This document shows, piece after piece, positions 55,090-64,000 of a stretch of 64,000 bases of DNA. The notes under the pieces are model-generated. The model worked only from the letters and a program-made list of their open reading frames with translations. It did not search any database and was not told where the DNA came from. How positions within the stretch are numbered: the stretch's first letter is position 1; every line of letters starts with the position of its first letter. Origin of the DNA: Hsuehochloa calcarea (Eukaryota; Streptophyta; Magnoliopsida; Poales; Poaceae); assembly GCA_036346395.1 (NCBI GenBank), contig CM070596.1, forward strand, positions 18,638,177-18,702,176, given 5' to 3'. The position numbers were made by a program, and so were the translations under genes.

Positions 55090-56962
55090 TGTGGATATCG
55101 TGAGGATATGTGCACGATCTCAGGATGATGAGTCAATTGGCAATGGCGTTATTGGTTTGCAAAATCTCGCGTTTTCGGGGTTTGCTTCTTCTTTGTCGGA
55201 CCACAAAGCGGTCGGACCGGTGGAGTGGGCGGTCGGACCGCGCGTGGGGCAATCGGACCGGCAATGGTGGCCGGTCGGACCGGCCTGACCTAACTTTGGA
55301 TTTTGGAGCTAATCCAAAAATAGGTTGTGTAGGCAGGTGAGGGGAGTCTCCTGGATGTGGTCCCATCATTTTTAGAGCTCCCAGTCAAAAGTTCTATTCG
55401 ATTGAAATTTCGGAAGGTTTGAATTTTCGCTTGAATTTTGGCTGTCTTTGGACCGTCCGACCGCCGTTGTGGGAGCGGTCCGATCGGCATGAATCGGTCG
55501 GACCGGCCTCGTGGCTGATCGGGCCGCGATACTTGGAGGTGAGCCAAGTGTTGCATTGAGTTGATTTTGAGTGTGTGATTCTCTGAACTTCAATGCTTTA
55601 TTGATGTATATCGCATTGCGGAACTGACGTGGGTCAAGTTGTGAAGAACTTGTTCCCGGAAACGGTTTGTTTGTCTATTGCTGTGCAGGTGGCTTGCAGG
55701 TCAACGACGTCAACGGTGAGTGGATCGGGACTACGCTTGGAGAGCCGAGGTCCGTAACGATCGTGATACCGTGAGGTTGTGAGACTCAAGCATGGCGCAG
55801 AATGGACAAGATGGATCGAACGGTGATTCAAGCAATTTGGTTGGATCAGCGGTGCGGATATCGGTGCGAGTCTCGGGAGGTTCCAGGATTCGGACAAGAG
55901 AGGCTTGGCGTCGATGAGAACCGCTGATCAACCTACACGTGGTGAAGCAGGCGATTGCTTCAACAGATTAGTATGTGGGTCCCATGGGTGAGTGGGCCCC
56001 AATTGTGTAACTCTAGTCCTCTCTAGTATAAATAGGAAAGGGGGAGAAGGAAAACCTTTGAGGCATTCATTTGGTTTCTTCCCTTGCTTTTCTAGGGTTA
56101 GGGTTTGGAGAGGAAGAGAGGGAGAGATTGTATGCTCCTTTGGTGAGCTCTTGTCCTCCTAGTTGGAGTGGCTTTGTAAGCATCTTGTGAGATCAATCAA
56201 TCTTGTGATGCTTGCTTGAGAGATCTTTTGTCTCCTCTTGTGTTCTTCTCTCAATTGAATGAATTTGGTGCTTCCTTGATTCAAGGGTTTATGCTTGGTC
56301 TCTTGACCCATTTTGTCTTGCTTTGATGTGTGGGAATACTCCTAGAATCATCTAGACCATCAATCCCCACAAGCAAGTCTTGAATCAAAGTCTTTCATAT
56401 TTCTAGGGTTTGTGCACTTCTTGATTAAATCCTTGAGAGATCGATTCTGAAGTGGATCCAAGGATCGTCGCTAGAAATAGGTCTCTAATATCATTAGGGA
56501 GGTGTACTCGAAATTTGGTCAAGTTTCATTGGTTGAATCAAAAGTTGGATCAAATTTCGCTTTGGATTTGGGGTGGATTTTCAAGATCGATCGAACCGTC
56601 CGACCGGTCTTGTAACGGCGGTCCGACCGCCCGTATATTCAGACCGCTCTCCTGCCGGGTCGAACCGCTGTCCACCGGTCCGACCGCCAGTTAGTTGCCG
56701 GCCGATCATTGGTTGAACGTCGGTCCGACCGCTCGTGGTAGCCGATCGACCGCTGTGCCTGATCAATCCTTTGAGCTTAAGTCTCCACATTTGTGTCGTG
56801 TGGTTGTCGGGTTTGTCGAGTTCAAGACAAGGCTTCATGGTGTGCTTATCGATCTTCTTAGCTCTCATAGCTAAAGAAGTAAAGTTCGTGTTGAATTCGA
56901 CTTAGGCGAGAAAATTGTGAAAGCGCCTATTCACCCCCTCTCGATCGCCTTCCGGTCCTACA
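55090..56962 (+). repeat. 5' LTR of element L
   Basis: The TATA box is AGTATAAATAGG near 56029. Clusters of the palindromic motif CGGTCGGACCG or CGGTCCGACCG occur near 55200-55285, 55445-55530 and 56590-56750. These clusters hold most differences from the 3' LTR, whereas about 480 bp from 55961 look identical. Confidence 0.93.
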
Positions 56963-57662
56963 AGTGGTATCGAGCGGTTAGCTCTTGTCTATAGATCTTA
57001 ACGGTCTTTGGAGCCATGGCGATCGAGCGATATTCAATCAAGCCACATGTTTTTGATGGAGTTGATTTTGCATATTGAAGGCCCGAATGGAGGCCTACAT
57101 CGAGGCTCAAGGGCACGCGATTTGGCTTAAGGTGAAAAACCCTTATGTCGTGCCACCGATGACAATTTGATCACTCGGATGTGGAGAACAACAAGCAGGC
57201 TCGAATTTCTTGATTCAAGGCCTTAGTCGATCGGAGTTTGAGCGTGTTGCTCACTTGTCGTCTGCTCATGAGATCCGCGGACTCTTTGTGATTATCACGA
57301 GGGTCCCTGCGATCAAGGAAGTGAGACAGAACCCGACTTAAGAAAGCATACTCCAAGATCGAACAAAGACACGTGAGTCTTTGGATGAGTGTGGGAAGAT
57401 TCTCTAAAATTCTTCATGATCTCCGTTTGTTGATCTTGTCTTTTCGAGTCGTAAAATGCACGCCACTTTTGGGTGCTTTGGATGTGAAGGTCCGGGAATG
57501 AAGATCACCGCCATAAATGATAACATCACATGAGTGAGCTTACCATGGATAAGCTTTACTCGAGGTTGAAGACGCATGAGATTGATTTTATCTCGCGTCT
57601 CCCCATGTGAGCCAATGGCTTTAGTGATCGATCAATCTAAGGGTAGATATCTTCGATTCCTT
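56963..57662 (+). pseudogene. Element L gag N-terminal part (UBN2-like)
   Basis: The primer site is at 56963-56977. From the ATG at 57016 (MAIERYSIKPHVFDGVDF) the sequence reads in changing frames through MEAYIEAQGHAIWLKV, NNKQAR, LSRSEFERVAHLSSAHEI and TMDKLYSRLKTHEIDF. This arrangement is that of a UBN2-type gag helical domain. At least six small indels break the frame within 650 bp. Confidence 0.65.
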
Positions 57663-58113
57663 TAATGTTAGCTCATCCGATTTTCTTTGTCCGCTTGCAT
57701 TCCTTGAGCGATGAGCAACTTGAGAGACTACCCGAGGATGACTTAGCCCTCCTATCCACAAAATTCACGAGAGCCTACAATAATGTGAGGAGTAGGAGGA
57801 GAGGTGGACCTATCACATGCTTCGAGTGTGGTGAGCTCAACCACGTTCGCTCTAGATGCCCCAAGTCAAGGGCAAGGAGGAGAAGGAGTCACAAAGGCAT
57901 CCCTCAAGCGAGGATGCTAAGTCCAAGAAGACAAACTATCGCAAGTTTGTCAGCCGAGTCCTTGAAGCTCTAGAGGATGTGAGCATGGAAGATGTGGACT
58001 CGGAGTCGGAGGACGACAAGAGTGACTCCCGTGGTAAGAAGAAGGCACGTGATTTCACAGGCATGTGCTTTATGGCTAAGAACAGCCACGACAGCTACTC
58101 CTCCAACAAATGA
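57663..58113 (+). pseudogene. Element L gag: first zinc knuckle and acidic region
   Basis: The frame contains LSDEQLERLPEDDLALLSTKF, an Arg-rich stretch and the knuckle CFECGELNHVRSRC (CX2CX4HX4C, about 57821-57862). A charged tail in the next frame follows (VSMEDVDSESEDDKSDSRGKKK). It is the RNA-binding part of gag. The frame shifts after the knuckle near 57870 and the second frame stops at 58111. Confidence 0.75.
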
Positions 58114-58141
58114 GGATCCTTTCAAGTGATCCCGATGAGGT

Positions 58142-58980
58142 ATGCCCTTCACTTTCGACATGAAAAGGGCGTTAGTGCTTGCTGAACAAAAATTGCATAA
58201 GCAAGTTAAAGTGATCAAGAAACAGGATACTATGATTGATAATTTGAACCTAGAAGTGGTTAGGCTCAAATCCATTAATCCTGATGATTTCTGTGATTCA
58301 TGCTCTAGCTTGCTTAATGAATTGTCAAGCTTGAATAATGCTCATTCCTCTGTTGAAGATCAATTGAAAAATGCTCTTTCTGAACTAGAATCTCTCAAGT
58401 CTAGTTCATTTGCATGAATGCCATTCCGCTTGATGTGATCGCTCTAGAAGCTACTCCATTAAATTGCTCAAACGTGCTTTGCTAGAATTGAAACTGGATA
58501 GCTCTTAAAAGAATTGCAAAATTTGATGCTAGTCACACTTGTTCTCATTGTAAGAATAATCGAATTAAAATGCAAGAGATGGTGAAATGGTTGCTTATTC
58601 TAGAATTGCCTCTTGTGAAAATTGCCCTAAGCTTACAATTGAGATTGAAGCTTTAAACAAGACTCTTGAAGAGAAAGCTAAAATTGAAAGATCTATGTCT
58701 CTCATCGCTTCCAAGAAAGTTATTGATTCTTCCTCTTGTATGTTGCATGTGAAATTGAAAATGCTATTGGTAAGATACAAGAGGCTTTTAGAGTCAAATT
58801 TAAGGAGCAGCTTGAATAGGATTGAGAGTCCTATTGTGTGTCTTGTGAGGCTCGAAAGTGGAAGTGGATCTTCTTAAGAGCAAACATGTTGAGGCAATCG
58901 ATTCTAAAAGTGCTCCAATTGTGGAGTTTTGGCAAAAGAGAACGATTACCTCAAAATGACTCTTGAGAAGTTTTCAGTGG
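58142..58980 (+). pseudogene. Element L coiled-coil region
   Basis: Frames at 58142-58417 and 58587-58877 are rich in Leu, Lys and Glu heptads: LAEQKLHKQVKVIKKQ, NLNLEVVRLK, EDQLKNALSELESLK, then KLTIEIEALNKTLEEKAK. They predict long coiled coils. A CxxC pair (CDSCSSLLNELSSL) sits between. No enzyme domain is seen. Such coiled coils follow gag in several plant non-autonomous elements and could mediate assembly, but this is inference. Confidence 0.6.
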
Positions 58981-58996
58981 GAAAAAGAAACTCAAC

Positions 58997-59356
58997 TTGA
59001 TTCTAGACCAATCCAAGGTGAGTGTGAAAACAAGTGGCCTAGGCTTTAAGTCCCTAGAGCTCTCCAAGAATCTCACACCAAAGATTGCTAGAATTGTGAA
59101 AAGTGGTTTGGTTGAGCAAGAATCTTCTTTGTCTTCAAAGGTGGTTCTTAAATCAGAGATTCTCGCTCAATCTCTTTCTAGCAAGAAAGGTGCTTCTGTC
59201 TCACCAAGACGGACCCCTCAAAAGGTCAAGTACCATTGCACTTTCTGCAAGAAAGAGGGCCACACTGTTGAGTTTTGCTTCAGGAGAGCAAAGATTGAGA
59301 GGAAAGAGAGGATGAGCGCTTTGAGATCCATTAGAGGAGTCTCTTCTTCACGATAG
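58997..59356 (+). pseudogene. Element L second zinc knuckle ORF
   Basis: This 119-residue frame is Lys/Ser-rich and ends with YHCTFCKKEGHTVEFCFRR, a second CX2CX4HX4C knuckle (about 59230-59275), and a basic tail. It is unusual in lying ~470 codons after the first knuckle. Stop at 59354-59356. Confidence 0.7.
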
Positions 59357-61041
59357 TCTCTAGAGCCGGCACCTATTCAACAGTACCACATATAGGCCTA
59401 GGCGTAGAGAATCTTGTTGACTCTTTTGGTGGGTCCAGCAAAAGTGTGGTTTAGGATATCGTGAGGATAGACCACGGGTAGCACCTAGACAGGGGAGTAT
59501 CGGTCTTTTGGTAGATCGCTTTGGAGAGGTCCAGTGGTGCTTATGGGCATTCTTATGATTTTGTGCCTAATCATTTTTCTCACGCTTTTTTGTCGTTCCT
59601 GTGCCTCATCCATCTCAAGATCGACTCCTAGAACTTTTATCTCAAATCCCAAAGATCGAGGCTTGGATGTTTTGAGGAATTTGCTCTTCTGCTTTCATTG
59701 TATCATAATGCATTTTTATTTCAAATGTCGTGCATTGCTAATAAAAATTGTGGAGCCTTGAGTATTATCCTTGTATGGCTTGATTTCATACTCTATACCT
59801 TGTCATATCAAGTGATAGTCTCATGGACTTCTTTTATGGCTCTTCGTGTTTTGGCTTAGCTTTTCCTTGCTAGCTTTATATCTGTGAGCAAATTGAGTCG
59901 AATCATGTCTTGTTGGATCTTGTGACTAGTTTTGCTCTAGTGATCCTCTTATGATTCTTGCCATGTCCTACAAGTGAATTGAGTCTTGAACTTATTTTGA
60001 GATGAAAATGAGCTTTTATCTTCTTAAGTCAAGCAAATGAAAATGAGATTTTCGTGCGAAAAAGCGATCTCACCAATCCTTTCTCATGAGACGGCTTGCC
60101 ATTGCACTAGGCATGAACTCGGGGAGTTTTGGATGACCTAGACCACTCTTTTAAGCTTATCGCTTGAGATGGTCGCGCAAGGCTTGAGATCTAGCACAAA
60201 GAAAAGAAAAATTTTGCCCAAAAGGGCTAAGTGCTGAGCTTTGCTTCAAAAGAATTCTCTTAATGCTCAAAATGCCTCAATTCTGCTTTGAGTCTCGCTT
60301 TGCTTATAGACATGGCTTGACTCATTTTTGGTTGCTTTTAGTGAATCTATGACATTGAGCAACCTTTCATGGTTTTAATTCATTAATCTCATTTCGCTAT
60401 CTTGGTGTTAGCTTTAAAGACATGTTTTGCCATGATTGAATAAGCTTCTACTCTTTATATGGCTTGGTATATGTCTTGTCTTGTCTACATAGATAGTGGT
60501 CATGGCTCCTTTTGCTAAGTTTCAAATAAAGTCATTTCTTCATGCTCGTTCTTCTCTCATGCATCTTGATGAATTCATTGTCAAAGGGGAGAAGGATTGA
60601 AGAAAATGTCGCTTTGGAGCTTTTGGTTCACATAAGGTTTCATGCATAAAAGAACACACACACACACACAAAAAAAAATTTTTGTGAACCTTTTGAAAAT
60701 TTGTGATCATAGTGAGTTGAGTCTCTGGGTTTTATTGCCTTTTTCTGATTTGAATTGCAATTCAAGAAGACTCACAATGATCAAAGGTCAAATAGAACTT
60801 ATTGTCTTTCATATGGACCTTAGTGAGATTTTTGGCCATCTTCTGGAATTTGAATCCTTTTGTGCGTTCAATGCCTTATCTCACTTGCCTTCACTATTCT
60901 GAAGCCAGCTTGGTCGCTTCCTAAGCTTTTTCTTGCTTATGGACCAAGTTGTGCCTTTATGCGAAAACGACGATTTTTACTTTTCATTTTAAAAAACCAC
61001 ATTTTCTTGAAAATTGCCAATGTGTTCATCAAGGGGGAGAT
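59357..61041 (+). other. Non-coding 3' part of element L with polypurine tract
   Basis: No protease, RT, RNase H or integrase motif is visible on either strand. A short CA run lies near 60653-60668. The purine tract ATCAAGGGGGAGAT at 61028-61041 abuts the 3' LTR. Confidence 0.65.
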
Positions 61042-62932
61042 TGTGGATATCGTGAGGATATGTGCACGATCTCAGGATGATGAGTCAATTGGCAATGGCG
61101 TTATTGGTTTGCAAAATCTCGCGTTTTCGGGGTTTGCTTCTTGCTGTCAGACCACAGGCGGTCTGACCGGTGGAGTGGGGCGGTCAGACCGCCCGTGGGA
61201 CGGTCGGACCGGCAATGGTGGCCGGTCGGACCGGCCTGACCTAACTTTGGATTTTGGAGCTAATCCAAAAATAGGTTGTGTAGGCAGGTGAGGGGAGTCT
61301 CCTGGATGTGGTCCCATCATTTTTAGAGCTCCCAGTCAAAAGTTCTATTCGATTGAAATTTCCAGAAGGTTTCGAATTTCGCTTGAATTTTGGCTAAGTC
61401 TTTGACCGTCCGACCGCCGTTGTGGGAGCGGTCCGACCGGCATGAAATCGGTCGGACCGGCCCTGTGGGGCGGTCAGACCGGCAGTCACTTGGAGGTGAG
61501 CCAAGTGTTGCATTGAGTTGATTTTGAGTGTGTGATTCTCTGAACTTCAATGCTTTATTGATGTATATCGCATTGCGGAACTGACGTGGGTCAAGTTGTG
61601 AAGAACTTGTTCCCGGAAACGGTTTGTTTGTCTATTGCTGTGCAGGTGGCTTGCAGGTCAACGACGTCAACGGTGAGTGGATCGGGACTACGCTTGGAGA
61701 GCTGAGGTCCAGAACGATCAGGGATACCGGGTGAGGTTGTGAGACTCAAGCATGGTGCAGAATGGACAAGATGGATCGAACGGGTGATTCGAAACAGCTG
61801 GTTGGATCAGGCGGTGCGGATATCGGTGCGAGTCTCTGGGAGGTTCCGAGGGGATTCGGACAAGAGAGGCTTGGCGTCGATGAGAACCGCTGATCAACCT
61901 ACACGTGGTGAAGCAGGCGATTGCTTCAACAGATTAGTATGTGGGTCCCATGGGTGAGTGGGCCCCAATTGTGTAACTCTAGTCCTCTCTAGTATAAATA
62001 GGAAAGGGGGAGAAGGAAAACCTTTGAGGCATTCATTTGGTTTCTTCCCTTGCTTTTCTAGGGTTAGGGTTTGGAGAGGAAGAGAGGGAGAGATTGTATG
62101 CTCCTTTGGTGAGCTCTTGTCCTCCTAGTTGGAGTGGCTTTGTAAGCATCTTGTGAGATCAATCAATCTTGTGATGCTTGCTTGAGAGATCTTTTGTCTC
62201 CTCTTGTGTTCTTCTCTCAATTGAATGAATTTGGTGCTTCCTTGATTCAAGGGTTTATGCTTGGTCTCTTGACCCATTTTGTCTTGCTTTGATGTGTGGG
62301 AATACTCCTAGAATCATCTAGACCATCAATCCCCACAAGCAAGTCTTGAATCAAAGTCTTTCATATTTCTAGGGTTTGTGCACTTCTTGATTAAATCCTT
62401 GAGAGATCGATTCGCAAGTGGATCCAAGGATCGTCGCTAGAAATAGGTCTCTAATATCATTAGGAGGTGTACTCGAAATTTGGTCAAGTTTCATTGGTTG
62501 AATCAAAAGTTGGATCAAATTTCGTTTTGGATTTGGGGTGGATTTTCAAGATCGATCGAACCGGTCCGACCGGTCTTGTAACGGCGGTCCGACCGCCAGA
62601 TATTCGCACCGCTCTCGCCGGGTCGAACGTTGTCCACCGGTCCGACCGCCGATTAGTTGCCGGCCGATCGCTGTTGAACGTCGGTCCGACCGCCGTGGTA
62701 GCCTTGGTCCGACCGCCCGTGCCTCAGATCAATCCTTTGAGCTTAAGTCTCCACATTTGTGTCGTGTGGTTGTCGGGTTTGTCGAGTTCAAGACAAGGCT
62801 TCCGCGGTGTGCTTATCGATCTTCTTAGCTCTCATAGCTAAAGAAGTAAAGTTCGTGTTGAATTCGACTTAGGCGAGAAAATTGTGAAAGCGCCTATTCA
62901 CCCCCCCTCTCAGTCGCCTTTCCGGTCCTACA
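61042..62932 (+). repeat. 3' LTR of element L
   Basis: It is 1891 bp, with the same ends as the 5' LTR. The TATA box AGTATAAATAGG lies near 61989. It generally keeps fuller versions of the CGG-rich motifs than the 5' copy. Confidence 0.93.
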
Positions 62933-62937
62933 TGGAT

Positions 62938-63720
62938 GTCTTTCCGGAAGCTCTTCCAGGGATGCCACCAGTTCGAGACCTCGAGTTTGTCATTGAGTTG
63001 GTTCCCGGTACTGCCCCAATTTCAAAGAGGCATTATCGGATGCCGCCGAACGAGTTGGTGGAGCTGAAGAAGCAACTTAATGAGCTGCAAGAAAAAGGTT
63101 TCATCCGCCCTAGCTCATCTCCGTGGGGTTGTCCTGCAATCTTCGTGAAGAAGAAGGACAATACTTATGATGTGCGTTGATTACCGTCCGCTTAATGAAG
63201 TAACGGTAAAGAACAAGTATCCTTTGCCCCGCATTGATGATCTCTTTGATCAATTAATTGGAGCTCGAGTATTCTCCAAGATTGATTTGAGAATGGGATA
63301 TCATCAAGTTCGGATACGACCTGAGGATATTCCCAAGACGGCTTTCTACTCGCTACTACCGTATGAGTACACCGTCATGTCATTTGGCTTAACCAATGCT
63401 CCCGCCTTGTTCATGAACCTCATGAATTCGGTGTTCATGGAGTATTTGGATAAGTTTGTCGTGGTCTTCATCGATGATATTCTCATCTATTCCAAGGGTG
63501 AGGAGGAAAATGATGAGCATCTGAGGCTTGTGTTAGGCAAGCCGGAGCACCACCGATAATGAAATTCAGCAAGTGCGCGTTCTGGTTGAAGGAAGTGGCC
63601 TTCTTGGGTCATGTACTTTCAGCAGGAGGCGTGGCCGTTGATCCTAGCAAGGTCAGCGATGTTCTTTCATGGATTCACTTACCGATAACCGGCGCGGAGT
63701 TTTCTTGGTTTAGCGGGATA
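62938..63720 (+). pseudogene. gypsy K reverse transcriptase
   Basis: After L the frame runs VFPEALPGMPPVRDLEFVIE, then YRMPPNELVELKKQLNELQ and SPWGCPAIFVKKKDNT. A frame change near 63168 leads to CVDYRPLNEVTVKNKYPLPR, FSKIDLRMGYHQVRI and YTVMSFGLTNAPALFMNLMN. The catalytic FIDDILIYSKG lies at about 63469-63500. The frame breaks near 63540, and VAFLGHVLSAGGVAVDPSKV follows at about 63596-63655. The RT is full in length and keeps its catalytic DD, but the frameshifts inactivate it. Confidence 0.92.
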
Positions 63721-64000
63721 TTATCGCCGCTTTATCGAGAACTTTCCAAGATCGCGGCCGGCGACGGAGTTGCTCAAGAAGGACAAAAGTTCTTGTGGTC
63801 CGACGCTTGTGAGGAAAGCTTCCAAGTACTTAAGAAGCGTTTGACCACCGCCTCCCGTCCTCGTTCTTCCGATATCCATCGAGGCTTCGATATCTTTTGC
63901 GATGCTTCTCATCGAGGGCTCGGTTGTGTCCTTATGCAAGAAGGCAAGGTAGTGGCCTATGCATCAAGGCAATTGAGACCCCATGAACACAACTATCCTA
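63721..64000 (+). pseudogene. gypsy K RNase H, cut by window end
   Basis: Fragments read YYRRFIENFSKI-like (about 63720), LWSDACEESFQVLKKR (about 63795-63845), then FDIFCDASHRGLGCVLMQ with a catalytic Asp (about 63890-63940) and VVAYASRQLRPHEHNYP to the edge. Integrase lies beyond the window. Confidence 0.85.

Larger units (their letters stand above)
55090..62932 (+). mobile_element. Gag-only non-autonomous LTR retrotransposon L
   Basis: The LTRs are 55090-56962 (1873 bp) and 61042-62932 (1891 bp), both TGTGGATATCG ... CCGGTCCTACA. TGGAT is duplicated at 55085-55089 and 62933-62937. The primer site AGTGGTATCGAGCGG follows at 56963, and the polypurine tract AAGGGGGAGAT precedes 61042. The 4.1-kb internal region encodes gag-like sequence with two zinc knuckles but no protease, RT or integrase. 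It must rely on another element's enzymes. Large parts of the two LTRs are identical, which indicates a recent insertion. Its host is gypsy K. Confidence 0.93.
48720..64000 (+). mobile_element. Ty3/gypsy retrotransposon K, 5' part, with element L inside
   Basis: It starts TGTAACATCC at 48720 with a ~4-kb LTR, then a Met-type primer site (52775), gag, zinc knuckle and protease to 55084. Element L interrupts it. RT resumes at 62938 and RNase H runs to the window edge; integrase and the 3' LTR lie beyond. Sequence on the two sides of L joins through the shared TGGAT, giving the usual gypsy protease-to-RT linker (VCDFMD, then VFPEALPGMPP). Coding parts have several frameshifts. Confidence 0.9.

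Overview
This is plant nuclear DNA, almost certainly from a grass and most likely Oryza or a close relative. I see no host gene, tRNA, rRNA or organelle-like sequence. Essentially all 64 kb can be assigned to transposable elements nested inside one another, as in heterochromatic or pericentromeric grass DNA. The evidence is Ty1/copia and Ty3/gypsy domains on both strands, LTRs bounded by TG...CA with 5-bp target-site duplications (TSDs), tRNA-Met-type primer sites (TGGTATCAGAGC-like), and a CACTA DNA transposon with CACTACTACA ends.

Layout, with my labels. A (1-3870, +) is the 3' two thirds of a broken copia element. Its PPT and LTR start are repeated in inverted orientation to 4147, giving a ~560-bp near-perfect palindrome. 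B (4150-34575, -) is a copia element whose 3' LTR and RT are both interrupted. Its 3' LTR holds C (4194-6579), a small non-autonomous LTR element with TSD GGTAG, whose own 5' LTR holds a solo LTR, D (4301-5291). Its RT holds E (9006-32833, TSD ATA), a CACTA transposon. E holds F (9213-22869, -), a gag-bearing gypsy element, and F's gag region holds G (14496-17977, TSD CTCGA), a solo gypsy LTR. B is therefore nested four levels deep (B>E>F>G).

To the right, H is a truncated minus-strand gypsy (34576-36148 plus 47561-48378). Its 5' LTR is split by I (36149-47555, +, TSD CATAT), a complete but badly frameshifted gypsy with ~3-kb LTRs and an extra ORF before gag. After a short unassigned stretch, K (48720 to beyond 64000, +) is another gypsy. 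It has a ~4-kb 5' LTR, gag and protease, is split by L (55090-62932, TSD TGGAT), a gag-only non-autonomous LTR element, and resumes with RT and RNase H.

CACTA element E is the most gene-like part. Its minus strand carries a TNP2 transposase gene (about 28880-32135, with a nonsense codon and frameshifts) and a second gene (about 23050-26026). The second gene joins a Transposase_24 (Ptta/En/Spm) domain and coiled coil to a Ulp1-type cysteine peptidase whose His, Asp, Gln and Cys positions are all readable once introns are removed. Arrays of the ATCACAGACGGTT motif lie at both ends of E and again between the two genes, just upstream of the second gene's TATA box.

The strongest unusual signals are: (1) a short hairpin in the LTRs of five different gypsy families, with stem bases that change in compensating pairs; (2) an array of about 14 small hairpins in the LTR of K; (3) the internal transposase-motif array and Transposase_24-Ulp1 fusion in E; (4) the LTR palindrome after A; and (5) disruptions clustered at CHG-type sites, which may be real decay or consensus error.
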